A DNA stretch of 64,000 bases from contig MCGE01000054.1 in NCBI GenBank assembly GCA_002105175.1, forward strand, positions 1 to 64,000, read 5' to 3'. Position 1 is the first letter of the stretch. Each line of letters opens with the position of its first letter. The stretch is from Absidia repens (Eukaryota; Mucoromycota; Mucoromycetes; Mucorales; Cunninghamellaceae). Shown one piece after another: positions 33,408 through 44,061 of this stretch. Made by a program: the position numbers and the translations under genes. Under the pieces are notes generated by a model, which worked only from the letters and a program-made list of their open reading frames with translations, was not told where the DNA came from and searched no databases.

Positions 33408-35721
33408 TTAGTAGATATCAAAAAACGTAACAGGGGACTTAGAATTGCTGTCGTTGTCGCCGCCATGGCATATCACATGTTCTCCCGCCTCGACAGTTAG
33501 AATGGGTACAGGTGACAGAATCCATTTGTTCCTAACAAAACGTCCGATCAAAGTGATGCACGTATATCGACAACTACCTCTAAGTCTTCTAGGTAACCAT
33601 TCTGAATCGGAGGAATGCGTGACTTTCGGTACAGTATATGGGATCGGTACATTATATGGGATAGAAACAATGTCAAAAGTACGCGTAGAAGCATCATCCT
33701 CATCATCAGCATGGATGCCAAGGCGTTTAAAAATTGGCATCATGTTGCGCGTGAAGCTATCAATTTTGTTGCACGGATAGTCGCCATTATTTGCCACAAT
33801 ATATTCTTTCGGTTTCAAACGTAAATAGTGTTGGTGCGAGTCACCACCGTCCTCTTCATCATCATCGTTATCACCATCATTGTTGCTATTGTTGTTGTTG
33901 GTTTGTTTGTGATGATGATAAAGCATAATGGTGGATGGATCCTTTACGTCAAAATTCGAAAAAGCTACGTCAAGCCTATTGATTTGAAGCGCACGGTTGG
34001 ATGTCGGAGTTAAAGTCGATGTTGCAAAGGTTGGTAAAACACTGCTATACATCGCCTTCTCATCACCAGACAAATATAGCAGTGCTAATTTATCCTTTGT
34101 GTGCATGATTTCGTAGAGTTTCAATTTCACGGATGGCATAGTGTTGATTTTCCATTGCGACACCTCCAGTTTTCTGTCTTGATACGGTGAGAATGGCAAA
34201 ATACTGTAAAATCGATCCTCTAATGAATTTTAAAATAAATAAATATAAAAAAAAAAAGGATGTAAAATCGTTTTTTCTTTCTAAAATTAAAAGAGCGGGG
34301 TAAGGTTCATTGTTTGTTTCAACTTACCATTTTTACTGGCTTTGGAAATCAGAATGTTCTGCAGAAACGTTTGTTCACTGAGTTGACTGTGTAAAGTATA
34401 ATGAAATTGGATGTACACTGGGTTAGACGATAGTGTTCTCGTCAGTTGTGTTCTTCCATTGTTTATGTAGTAATTAACGTTCATACTGGTGTCTGAAGAA
34501 TTGTTAAAATCAAATTTGAAGAAGGTGAATTTTTCGCCGCCCTCCATTTCATTATACTTCTGAAGTGCATCATTGCTAAGAGCCAATTGAGTAAACCAAT
34601 ATTTGAGATTGTTTTTCTTTTTGGCGATGTTGAATTCACTAATCACCCACACACGCGTAGACCAATCCTTGATGAGCCCCACCAAAAATTCCATCGATTG
34701 TCGAATACTGCTGCTTCTTTGAAGGATCATGGATTTCCATTCAGTCTCACGGCATTGACAGTATTCGTCATATGTTGAATCGTTATGTTTTGAATAACAC
34801 TTGGCTAGAAGACAAATCGTTTTGTTATACTGATGTAATTCTCCATTCGAATTCTTGCTGCTCCCTTTTATCCAATTCTGACGACGCTCTTGATTGGTGG
34901 TAATTTCGCAGAGGTGATCGAGGGCTTGTACAGGACAATAATAAGATCGCTGCGAGTTGTAATTCATCAAACCATATGCAAAATGACTCGTGTTTTCAAG
35001 CAGCGATCGTCTTAATGCAGGAGGATCTTTTGGCACTTCGGCATCATTGAGGAATTCGTCATCCAAGGCGTAGAGTCGGGTCGCATGTCCGTGAAGAAGG
35101 TGATAAAGATATAGATGGTATTTGGTGGAGCCCCTTATGGTGTCACTGTTTTTGAACGATACGCCTTTCAGGTAAGTCACATGAAGATCGGGTACTGCTA
35201 ATATATATGTGGCGCGATCGTAGATATTACTCATTTGATGAATGGTTGCTTTTCGTTTTGCCGGGCTTTGATCCACACAGATAGCATCCACCCATACATA
35301 ATTGATATGTTTGGTATCCGATTCGATGGTCATTATTTTGCAAAGCTGATAAAAATCATTTAAATCAAACGATGTGATGGTTGCTGTGTAACCAACGCCT
35401 GTGTCGATCAGCGTCTCGTGTAATTCGCCCCAGCGGTAAGATAAAGCAACAAATTTCAAATCATTTTCTTCGAGTGGCTTTTTAACACAGTGGATGACTT
35501 TATCGTAGGCGGCCTTTTTAATGTCGACAAGAACCACTTGAAATGGCTTTCTCTGTCGTGGCTTGGTGTCTTTGAATGGTAAGTCTGTAAAAATAAAAAA
35601 AATAAAAAACGTCATATCAGTCAATATGGAGTTGGTGTAGAAAGGATCCAGTTAACAAAAATGTACGCTGTTTTTTGATATTACCTTGACCGAGTTTATC
35701 CACTGCTTCGTCGATCGTCAT
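33408..35721 (-). CDS. HET-domain protein 2
   Basis: Exons 35,721-35,685 (MTIDEAVDKLGQ), 35,584-34,328 and 34,219-33,408; introns of 100 and 108 nt; 701 residues. HET blocks: ALSYRWG at residues 59-65, YVWVDAICVDQ at 108-118, MSNIYDRATYILAV at about 130-143. Exon 2 ends LISKASKN and exon 3 begins EDRFYSILPFSPYQDRKLE. The C-terminal half carries Asn/Asp-rich low complexity near residues 540-560, YLRLKPKEY, FKRLGIHADDEDDAS and the terminus TFFDIY, all shared with the paralogues. The upstream 36.15-41.74 kb is occupied by two nested mobile elements, which may have displaced distal regulatory DNA. A cytosolic location is assumed from the lack of targeting signals. Confidence 0.9.
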
Positions 35722-36153
35722 GATGTAGTTGAATGAAGAAAAGAAAGAGAGAAGGAAAAGGAGGGTGACAAATGATTGACAGAATGAATGATGAATGGCT
35801 CGGGGCACGTATATTAGGGCGAACATAACAAAAAGGCGCTTCACTGTAACACAAACGCTCAATGAGATGCCCCACCTTTGTTTCATAAAGCAAGGGTGAA
35901 AGAGCAATACAGGTAGCCCTTTTTTGTCCCCAACAATCATAGTATATGTAACAGTAAAAAGCTTAAATGAATAGTAGTTTATCTAATAGTGGCAGAATGT
36001 CTCGTTTCTGTTATTATAGCATACTCCCTTGATGAATTTTGGTTCCTGAATTTATTTTTATGGTGCATTTCATTTATAACCGTCATCCATGAACCTTAAT
36101 TCCTTACGATTTTGGAACTTCAAATCGCTCACGACCTTTTCTTTTTTTTGGGG

Positions 36154-37282
36154 AATTGCTCCATTTCAGAGGATTTTCAGAGGCTTCAGAGGGTTTTCAG
36201 AGGGTTTTCAGAGGAATTTCAGAGGATTTTTCAGAGACCGTCCCGTACCACCTTTATTGTATCGCCGATAGCTACCAGTTTAAACAAGCTTTGTGACATT
36301 AGCGATATAAAAGAAATTGACACTTACTTCTTTACCTCTTTTTACCATATTATTTGGAGCTCTATTGTTTCTATTTGTTATGAATAGTCATATTCCAATT
36401 GGAGATTTATCCTTATCAAGGAGCATGGTCGAGGATGTAAAGCATTGACCCTCTCGTTGAAGATTTATTTTACCGAATACACGTAATGCAATGAAACACT
36501 ACTTCTGACTGTATCCGATAATATGAACAGCAATGACAACAATGATCAACGAAATTATTTTCTAGAAATTATAAGTAAGGACAGTATCATAGAACAAAGT
36601 TACATGATTCATGGTCGGATCACGGCAATGGAACCTACTAGTTGGCATTTTTTACACGAACATGTAAATTGGCGACAAAATTTACAAAGTAGATGATAGG
36701 CACAAAAGGATGGTCGACTTGTAATTTTTCAGTTTGGATAGGAAAATGACAAACAGCATATATGCTTCTTTTTTTTTCAGCAGATTGACTCACCTGAACA
36801 ATACCAATTATCAGGACCCGCAAAACGTCTATTGAAAGATCTGCCTAAAAAACCATTATAGCCACCACTGTCTACATTGGAATCATCAATTGAAACATAA
36901 ATTTTGCCATCAGTTTCACCGCCTCCTCGTTCAGTTTCAAATTTAGCAGCATCACCACCTGCACCTTTACTAGTAACTCATCGTTATCAAAAGACAACAC
37001 CACCACTAACAGCCACTAAGGCAAAAACGATCATCAAGCACTATTACCAAAAAGTCCGTCATGAGGAAAATATATGCCAAACAAATTTCATTCCAAAACG
37101 AAAATGATAATCATGATTTTTATTTTTATTTTTTTAAAGCATTACTCTATTGAATAAACAATGGCAATTTTTTATATCGCTAATGTCACAAAGCTTGTTT
37201 AAACTGGTAGTTATCGACGATACAATAAAGGTGGTATGGGACGGTCTCTGAAAAATCCTCTGAAATTCCTCTGAAATGGAGC
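36154..37282. mobile_element. Non-autonomous inverted-repeat transposon, copy 2
   Basis: Left end GGGGAATTGCTCCATTTCAG with four or five CAGAGGATTTT-type subrepeats, inserted in a poly-T tract upstream of HET gene 2. The right end AATCCTCTGAAATTCCTCTG ...GGAGCAAT runs directly into the DIRS element, so its last bases are replaced or shared. The minus-strand exon-like piece (TDGKIYVSIDDSN...DNWYCSG then GTGAGT) at 36,915-36,795 matches copy 1; the upstream codons contain stops. Confidence 0.8.
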
Positions 37283-37446
37283 AATTGTGTGGCGTACCTA
37301 ACACAATTGTCGATGCTTCCGCTTCGACTCCAGATGTGGTATAGGCCTATCAGAGCCACGCTTTTATTCGTAGTTTTAATAATGTTTTTGTAATATTAGT
37401 GATTTTTTCTAACACCATCCCTAATCCTCATACCTTTCAAAGCTAC
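37283..37446 (+). repeat. DIRS left terminal repeat
   Basis: Contains GGCCTATCAGAGCCACGC and ...CCATCCCTAATCCTCATACC, inverted at the right end. The first ~50 bp are unique to this end and complement the internal region. Confidence 0.88.
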
Positions 37447-37492
37447 GCATTCGTGGTTAATAAATATCTCATCTCCTCAGCTCATTTATCTT

Positions 37493-38390
37493 ATGAATCA
37501 TGCCGAATTCTTTAACCAACTCTCCCCCGCAGAGTTGCAAAACCTGGTCAACATGGCCCAAAATCTCCAACTGAAGGACAGTCATACCAACTGCCTGAAG
37601 ACATCCACCGAGAACTCGAAACTGTCACCTCCAAAGACAGAAAAACCATCAACGGCAAGTTCGCAAAAAGTATTGCCAAATACGACGGTGACACCTGGAC
37701 AAAGGGTGGCGCCACAAATAAACAATTGGTGGCAGAGCTCAAGCGTAGCCACGTGGATGCCAATCAGCTCGTCCAACAGATGTACAAGGATGCCGAAAAA
37801 GTACGACTTACGGCAAGAGCAGCCACCGAACTCTTCGAAGATATTGGCACCATTCTCGAGGAAGACGATCCAACAACAGCAATGCAGCAACTCCTCAAGA
37901 TGCGACAAAAAATGTCAAGCCTTGGCAGTGTATGGTTTCAGCACCAGTAAGCAGCTTGACAACGACGCCAAAAAGCTTACCGTCAATTCAATCAAGCTCC
38001 CCGCCTCAATGCGATACATCGATGAAGCAGAAGAGGAAGATAAGGACATGGCATTTTCAGCCGAAGACATGGAACGACTACACAGTGAACGATTCCAAGA
38101 ACGACTCCTGCAACAGACAACAAATCGACGAGGTGGATATGGAAATGGAAATGGATTTGGAAAACAAGCATTCAGGGGTGGAAGACAATCTTTTGGTTTC
38201 CAACAACGCAATCAACAACAACAACAAAAATCTTTTTTTGGGAAACCCCGCCAACACCAATCACACCAACAGTCCAACAACCATTCCACTCCAGCCAATC
38301 AAGACCTCCGCCATCAACATCTCCTTCCCAATGAAATCTCCATCAATAACATCGGCCCCACACTATACAATACCGATGGATGGGATAGCT
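37493..38390 (+). pseudogene. DIRS ORF1 (gag-like), with two compensating frame changes
   Basis: Starts MNHAEFFNQLSPAELQNLV. Between about 37,565 and 37,915 the protein-like reading (YQLPEDIHREL, NKQLVAELKRSHVDANQ, LFEDIGTILEEDDPTTAM) is one frame away. From ~37,920 the first frame is right again (STSKQLDNDAKKLTVNSI, then Arg/Gly/Gln-rich RRGGYGNGNG). The first frame has no stop through the shifted middle, so a long but partly meaningless protein would be made. The glycine/glutamine-rich C-terminus may bind RNA. It overlaps the reverse transcriptase frame, as is common in DIRS elements. Confidence 0.7.
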
Positions 38391-39488
38391 CCGGGGGGAC
38401 GACTACAACATTTCGAGGAATATTGGCGACAGACCACATCACACAAATGGCCAATTTCGGTGATTACGGAAGGTTTCCGGATTCAATGGGAACATCCACC
38501 AATACCTTGGCATTCAACGAAATCATCAGCGGCAACCCTGGATCAGTCGGTAAATCAATTCTTAGCATCAAACATAATCGAAGTGTCGCCCGATCAAGAC
38601 TCACGTTACTTATCACACCTATTTGCAATTCAGGAGGAAACCAAATTACGACCCATTTTGGATTGCAAGAAAATCAACCAATTCATTCAGTGCAACCATT
38701 TCAAAATGGAAGAGGTACCCGCATTACGGGAAATTATTCAGAAAGACGACTGGATTTGCAAACTCGACTTGAAGGACGCCTATGTGGTGGTACCAATACA
38801 TCCGGACTCTCGACGATTTCTATCGTTCCGCCATCAAAATACTATTTACCAATATTCGACACTGCCTTTCGGACTGAGCGTCGCACCACGGGTTTTCTCC
38901 AAACTCATGCGTTATGCGATGACTTACTTGCGGGAACAGGGGATCCGCTTGGTGTACTATTTGGACGACATATGCTTGCTTACAAAATCGAAATCGGAGA
39001 TGGCGCACAACGTCAAGGTGGTAACGAATCATTTAGAACGACTGGGGTTTATCATCAATCAAAAGAAAAGCGACACCCAACCTCGGAAAATCCAAGACTT
39101 CCTCGGTTTTACGTTCAATACCACCTCAATGAAGATCAGTGTACCCTTGAAGAAGATGAAGAAATTAGAAACCAAGGTCAAACAAGCTTTAAAAACTCAA
39201 TCATGTCGATGGATGGCGGGACTCTTGGGTATGATCACCAGCATGCTTCCGGCGATTGAGGATGCACTACTCCACATTCGATATCTACAACGGGATCTGG
39301 CAAAGAACCTACGGGGTCAACACTACAACTGGGAAAACCCCTGTCCGTTATCAACCATGGCATACCAGGACCTGAATTGGTGGATGACACTCGCAAACAG
39401 CAGGAACGGCTTGGCAATCAAACCTCTGGAACGCAAACCTCAATCGATACAATCTACGTGGATGCATCAGACACGGGATGGGGGGTGA
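37932..39488 (+). CDS. DIRS reverse transcriptase
   Basis: The domain-bearing part begins about 38,330 (APGGRLQHFEEYW) and contains LRPILDCKKINQFI, WICKLDLKDAYVVVPIH, LPFGLSVAPRVFSK and the catalytic YYLDDICLL at about 38,955-38,980. Thumb-like sequence follows (LGFTFNTTSMKISVP; WMAGLLGMITSMLPA). The first ~130 codons overlap gag in another frame and may not be translated. The frame ends in a non-homologous tail after NGLAIK, while RNase H continues in a different frame, so an indel near 39,420-39,445 probably separates two parts of one polyprotein. Confidence 0.85.
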   Translation: MVSAPVSSLTTTPKSLPSIQSSSPPQCDTSMKQKRKIRTWHFQPKTWNDYTVNDSKNDSCNRQQIDEVDMEMEMDLENKHSGVEDNLLVSNNAINNNNKNLFLGNPANTNHTNSPTTIPLQPIKTSAINISFPMKSPSITSAPHYTIPMDGIAPGGRLQHFEEYWRQTTSHKWPISVITEGFRIQWEHPPIPWHSTKSSAATLDQSVNQFLASNIIEVSPDQDSRYLSHLFAIQEETKLRPILDCKKINQFIQCNHFKMEEVPALREIIQKDDWICKLDLKDAYVVVPIHPDSRRFLSFRHQNTIYQYSTLPFGLSVAPRVFSKLMRYAMTYLREQGIRLVYYLDDICLLTKSKSEMAHNVKVVTNHLERLGFIINQKKSDTQPRKIQDFLGFTFNTTSMKISVPLKKMKKLETKVKQALKTQSCRWMAGLLGMITSMLPAIEDALLHIRYLQRDLAKNLRGQHYNWENPCPLSTMAYQDLNWWMTLANSRNGLAIKPLERKPQSIQSTWMHQTRDGG

Positions 39489-40189
39489 AATCCAATCTAA
39501 TGGCAACATGGGTACATTGGACGTCAGTCGAAAAAGATTATTCAATCAATGTGCGGGAGCTCAAGACGATCTTATTCGCCCTACAACTTCACCAAAAAGA
39601 GTATGCTCACCAACACATCGAAATTCACAGCGACAACATGACGGCTTTGAAGTACGTCAAGAAACAAGGGGGTACAGCATCACCGATCTTACAAGCACTG
39701 GCGCTGGAAATTCATTCATTAGCGATCGAGCACAATCTCACACTTACTTTTCACCACATTGCGGGGAAGAACAACATAGAAGCGGATCAACTCAGTCGCT
39801 ATCAATCGACGTACGAATGGACTCTTCCTCTCAACCGACTGAAATCACTGTGCCGGGAATGGTGTTTCCGACCCACGATCGACGCCTTTGCCTCACGAAC
39901 CAACAACAAGCTTCCGACATTCTGGAGTTACCACCCGGATCCAGCGGCAGCCGCAACAGATGCATTTCAACAAGCATGGCCGAAGAAAGGTCTCTACCTT
40001 CACCCTCCGTGGAAACTAATTCCTCAAGTATTGCAACGTCTCAAGGAACAGAAGGTGAAAACAGCACTGATGGTGACACCATATTGGCCGATGCAACATT
40101 GGTGGCCACTGATGATGGCACAAGCTATACAAGGACCTCGGAAAATCCAACTGGCAAGAAACAAAACCCTGGCAGGATGGTTATTATAG
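39377..40189 (+). CDS. DIRS RNase H domain with PPW-containing tail
   Basis: The coding-like part starts near 39,440: IYVDASDTGWGV, NVRELKTILFALQ, IHSDNMTALKYV and GKNNIEADQLSR give the RNase H acidic residues. The tail (TIDAFASRTNNKLPTFWS..., LHPPWKLIPQVL, WPMQHWWPLM) matches the conserved region after RNase H in DIRS elements, which some authors relate to adenine methyltransferases. It degrades RNA of the RNA-DNA hybrid during replication. It overlaps the recombinase start by 13 nt. It lacks its own good start and would normally be fused to the reverse transcriptase. Confidence 0.8.
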   Translation: MVDDTRKQQERLGNQTSGTQTSIDTIYVDASDTGWGVKSNLMATWVHWTSVEKDYSINVRELKTILFALQLHQKEYAHQHIEIHSDNMTALKYVKKQGGTASPILQALALEIHSLAIEHNLTLTFHHIAGKNNIEADQLSRYQSTYEWTLPLNRLKSLCREWCFRPTIDAFASRTNNKLPTFWSYHPDPAAAATDAFQQAWPKKGLYLHPPWKLIPQVLQRLKEQKVKTALMVTPYWPMQHWWPLMMAQAIQGPRKIQLARNKTLAGWLL

Positions 40190-41274
40190 AAGAGGCGTAC
40201 GGCAAATCGGGCTTAAATCGGCGCTCCAGGCGATATTTGGGATGTACGACAAGACAATCAACAAGGACTCAATATGATGGACTCTGGAACAAATGGTGGA
40301 ACTGGTGTTATGCACAAGAACCGCCAAAGGACCCATTACATTATGACCCAAACTCGGTGGTCGCGTGGCTCACGGATTCTTCTTCTCGGTCAATGTCACA
40401 TCTAAACTCAATGCGTTCTAGCGTGGCTTCAGTTTATACCGTACTACATAACGACAAACCTCAATTGGCATACCATCAAGCAGTACAAGCTTTTTTCCGG
40501 GCAAGAAAACGAAGGCAACCGATTGTCCACAAGACCAATGATGAAATCTGGGATCTTAAGACACTTATTGACTACATAAAAACTTGGGGTCCGACTGCCA
40601 CTTTGACTTTGAACCAACTTCAAGACAAAACTATCATCATGTTGTGTATTGCTACCATGTGGCGTCCGCGTTCCGATATTGGCAGACTACTTTCAAAAGA
40701 TATCGAATGGCTCTGGGACAAACAACAACCCTCATCTTTGGCAGGAGTGCGCATTTTAGCAAGACAACCGAAAGAAGCTACTCAAAAGTATTCCACTTTG
40801 GCCATTCTACCTGATCAGGTGAACACTTGTCCGGTTATAACACTGTTTACATTCATGGAACGCACCAAGGATATTCGTAAGAATGCACCTGCCATACAAT
40901 CGCTATTTCTGGCTTATCTGGACCATGCAACCAAGCCAGTAAAGAAAATGGATGAAAAAACGGTAGCACAACACATCAAATCAATCATGCAAGCGGCTGG
41001 AATTGACACCACAAATTTTACGTCACATTCAATCCGCTCCGCATCCGGAACAGCAGCATATCAACAAGGAATCAGCCAGCAGCAAATCAAGATACATGGA
41101 AACTGGAGCTTAAACTCAGACACTTTTGAACGATACTACTTACGACCTAACAACAAGCTCAGCAAGGCTCGCGAGTTATTGCAAAAACTGATTTTGGATG
41201 ATGCTGAAAAAGATACCACATCTGGAGTCGAAGCGGAAGCATCGACAATTGTGTTAGGTACGCCACACAATTGA
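40177..41274 (+). CDS. DIRS tyrosine recombinase
   Basis: 365 residues from the ATG at 40,177 (MVIIEEAYGKSG), chosen because the longer upstream frame overlaps RNase H without recombinase similarity. SAM-like N-terminal half (STRTQYDGLWNKWWNWC). Catalytic residues visible: Arg in TMWRPRSDIGRL (~161), His-x-x-Arg in SHSIRSASG (~283-286), HGNW (~306) and the Tyr in FERYYLR (~318). It would integrate the circular DNA intermediate without target duplication. The last ~18 codons lie within the internal complementary region, so the C-terminus is encoded by a copy of the element's own left end. Confidence 0.9.
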   Translation: MVIIEEAYGKSGLNRRSRRYLGCTTRQSTRTQYDGLWNKWWNWCYAQEPPKDPLHYDPNSVVAWLTDSSSRSMSHLNSMRSSVASVYTVLHNDKPQLAYHQAVQAFFRARKRRQPIVHKTNDEIWDLKTLIDYIKTWGPTATLTLNQLQDKTIIMLCIATMWRPRSDIGRLLSKDIEWLWDKQQPSSLAGVRILARQPKEATQKYSTLAILPDQVNTCPVITLFTFMERTKDIRKNAPAIQSLFLAYLDHATKPVKKMDEKTVAQHIKSIMQAAGIDTTNFTSHSIRSASGTAAYQQGISQQQIKIHGNWSLNSDTFERYYLRPNNKLSKARELLQKLILDDAEKDTTSGVEAEASTIVLGTPHN

Positions 41275-41311
41275 ATAGATGCTGGAGCGAAGACGAGAGA
41301 TGTGGTAGGAA
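41215..41311. repeat. DIRS internal complementary region
   Basis: Reverse complement of both outer ends joined at CACAATTGAATAG. The shared bases at the junction (CAAT) mark the circular joint. Confidence 0.9.
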
Positions 41312-41330
41312 CCCACCCTTATAGAATTAG

Positions 41331-41520
41331 ATTATTTATTTTATTTATTTTATTTATTTTATTTTATTTTATTTTATTTTATTTTATTTTATTTTATTTT
41401 ATTTTATTTTATTTTATTTTATTTTATTTTATTTTATTTTATTTTATTTTATTTTATTTTATTTTATTTTATTTTATTTTATTTTATTTTATTTTATTTT
41501 ATTTATTATTATTTATTTTA
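41331..41520. repeat. (ATTTT)n microsatellite inside the DIRS element
   Basis: About 190 bp of nearly perfect pentanucleotide repeats between the internal complementary region and the right terminal repeat. Confidence 0.97.
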
Positions 41521-41593
41521 TCAATTATCTCTATTTATTATATGTATTATCAATTTCCCACCCTGATCTCTCTGTCCATCCAAAATCATTAGA

Positions 41594-41736
41594 CTAGCTT
41601 AGAAAGGTATGAGGATTAGGGATGGTGTTAGAAAAAATCACTTATATTACAAAAACATTATTAAAACTACGAATAAAAGCGTGGCTCTGATAGGCCTATA
41701 CCACATCTCTCGTCTTCGCTCCAGCATCTATTCAAT
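41594..41736 (-). repeat. DIRS right terminal repeat
   Basis: Inverted relative to the left repeat; the last ~30 bp (CGTCTTCGCTCCAGCATCTA...) are unique to this end and complement the internal region. Confidence 0.88.
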
Positions 41737-41839
41737 CCTCCGTGACAAACCTTATTTCCTTTCCAACTTTTCCCACATTCAAATCCCGCCATTTGTTTTT
41801 TCTTCTTCTTTCAACTCTCACTTTTTTTCAATGTGGGAT

Positions 41840-42055
41840 TAGTCATCTCTTTGGATTTAGTGAGTTAGAAGTGAATTAGGGGCATTTTGAAAAATGCAAT
41901 ACAAACATGCATGGGGAAACCCTTTCATTTTGCGTTCAGGATGCCATCGTGTCATTAGATTATTCTCTTCCTCTTGTGGATTAGGCATTACTACCTTAGC
42001 TTAGTTGTTTGTTGTCATACTTTATATCCATCGCTAATATTTGAATAAAACCATG
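41840..42055 (+). repeat. Conserved ~200-nt element, copy 5 (forward)
   Basis: Hairpin GCATTTT-ga-AAAATGC at 41,882-41,897, core CATGGGGAAACCCTTTCATT near 41,911, terminal GAATAAA near 42,043. Divergent from HET gene 2 once the two mobile elements are ignored. Confidence 0.82.
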
Positions 42056-43394
42056 TTTTTGTCCTTTTTAATTTTTTATTTCTCCTACGTTCATAGTAGA
42101 TCTCCTTATTTTAGACACTCGGACCTCTTCCGTCATTAGATTAGTATGGATTATTCCTTGTGTACCCCCTTTATAATATGCTTCAATGAATGCTGTGTGT
42201 CCTTTTTTTTTTTTTTTTTTTTTTTTTTAATCATTCATTTTCATTCCTTCATTCCTTCATTATGTCATCATGTCTTCGGATCTTTTTGTTTTTGGGCAAA
42301 GACAAGAACAAAAAGAGGGATGCAAGAGACTTGTATGGGATGATCGTTTGTGTGTTGAATAAATGACCTTTGACGGCTGGCATCTACCTCTCTTTATATA
42401 CAATGTATATTATTATTCCTAGTCTAGTATCATTTTAATAGTATTCTTTTGTAATAAAAAAAATACATGCCTTTTTTTTTGTGTATGTGTATCATTTGAC
42501 TGGCTTATTACAAGGACCCCCTTTTTTTTACTGTATTCTGTGTGTCTTGGGATTAACGGAACTCATTTTGTATAATGAAGATTATCAGATAGGCGTTTAT
42601 AGAGAGGTCAGTGCGTTATCTATTGTTTATTATTAATATTAATATTGGTATCGTGTGTGTTGGATGATAGGACGATATATGTAGTGTCCAATATAGTGGA
42701 GATGACGTGGACAATTCTATCTAGGTTGATGAATATATATGAATGGTAATAGCTGGAATACCGTCACATATGTCATATCAAGGAAAACCTGAAGTTTTAT
42801 TTATATCAGGGTAATGGCTGATCTTTGATAATAAAATGATTCCAATACTGTGCGATTTATTTCCTAGGACAGGGAAGGGTGAGGGAGGGGTGAGAGATAG
42901 AAGAAAGAGTCATAATGAGTGAATTAGGGCAGCAAATGGTTTTCAGGACATTTCACAAAAAAACTACAACTGCGATCATTGTTTACTATCAACGGGTTCT
43001 AAGGATGAATAGTCGATAAAAAAACACACACGCGTTTTATTGAAGATCATCGATTGATATTGAAAACTAAAGGCGAGTGGAGGACTTTATTGTAACAAGG
43101 AAACTCAATGGAAACAGTATATTGGAGGAGGAAGAGACTAATGTGAGATTTGACGAATAGTCAACATTAATCTTAAGGGGATAATTGTAAAATGGGAACT
43201 AAATGTAATGTACAGTACATGTCGCAAGAACAATTAGAATGATATATATATTATTGCAAAACAACAACACCATCAACAGCAACAACAGTCGACATTAATC
43301 AGAAGGTCGGGGGTGACATGGTAGTAAGGGATCCCTTGCACAAAAAACACGCGAAATGACTAATGGGACATTTTTGATGGATGTAGTTTAAAGA
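42056..43394. other. Non-coding stretch between the HET inverted repeats
   Basis: Poly-T (42,200-42,228), short AT repeats, and from ~42,950 a diverged copy of the non-coding unit segment (ACACGCGTTTTATTGAAG..., GGACTTTATTGTAACAAGG). No gene is supported. Confidence 0.5.
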
Positions 43395-43595
43395 GACATA
43401 CTTTATTCAGTTGTAGATTCATACTATAGGCAAAATAAACACTAAACTAAACTAATGGAGGCTCCATAAGATCATAAGTGGTCATAAATTCTAGATCCAA
43501 AATGGAAGGGGTTTCCCATGCATCTTGTCATCCTGGAGCTGAAAATTCTTCTAAACTAGTTCTATCACTAATCTAGAATCATCATAACCTCAATG
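43395..43595 (-). repeat. Conserved ~200-nt element, copy 12 (reverse)
   Basis: Core AAAATGGAAGGGGTTTCCCA near 43,499; divergently oriented from HET gene 3. Confidence 0.78.
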
Positions 43596-44061
43596 AGGTT
43601 ACACAGTGAGGAAGAAAAAAACAGGAACAGAAAAAAAAAAAAAAAAAAAAAAGGTCGTGTCCGATTTGAAGTAAAGAACTAAGGTTCACTGATGTCGGTT
43701 ATAAATGAAATGCGCCATAAAAATAAACCCAGGAACCAAAAGTCATCAAGGGCATATGCCTTAATAACTGAGCCGAGACATTCTGCCATTATTATATAAA
43801 CTACTATTCATTTAAGCTTCTTATTGTTACATATACTATGATCGTTGGGGAATAAAAAAGCGCTACCTGTATTGCTCTTTCATTGATTTATGAAACAATG
43901 GTGAGGCATCTCATTGAGCGTTTGTGTTACAATAAAGCGCCTTTTTGTCATGTTTGCCCGCATATACGTGCCCCGATCCATTCATCATTCATTCTGTCAA
44001 TCATTTATCACCCTCCTTTTCCTTCTCTCTCTTTTTTTTTTATTCTTTGCTCAACAGCATC

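Larger units (their letters stand above)
37283..41736 (+). mobile_element. DIRS-type tyrosine-recombinase retrotransposon
   Basis: About 4.45 kb. Inverted terminal repeats share ~115 bp (left 37,331-37,446; right 41,597-41,709). An internal complementary region at 41,215-41,311 is the reverse complement of the left outer end (GTGTGGCGTACCTAACACAA...) joined to that of the right outer end (...GCATCTATTCAAT). This is the diagnostic DIRS layout, in which a circular intermediate is rebuilt and integrated by a tyrosine recombinase. Genes in order: gag-like, reverse transcriptase, RNase H with a methyltransferase-like tail, recombinase. No target duplication is expected, and none is seen. Confidence 0.93.

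Noticed and set aside
35730..35940. In-frame upstream extension of HET gene 2 with hydrophobic residues (apparent signal peptide)
   Set aside because: Not conserved in frame or sequence among the paralogues; it is the CT-rich 5' leader.
41302..41592. 96-codon Phe/Ile/Leu frame
   Set aside because: Translation of the (ATTTT)n microsatellite.
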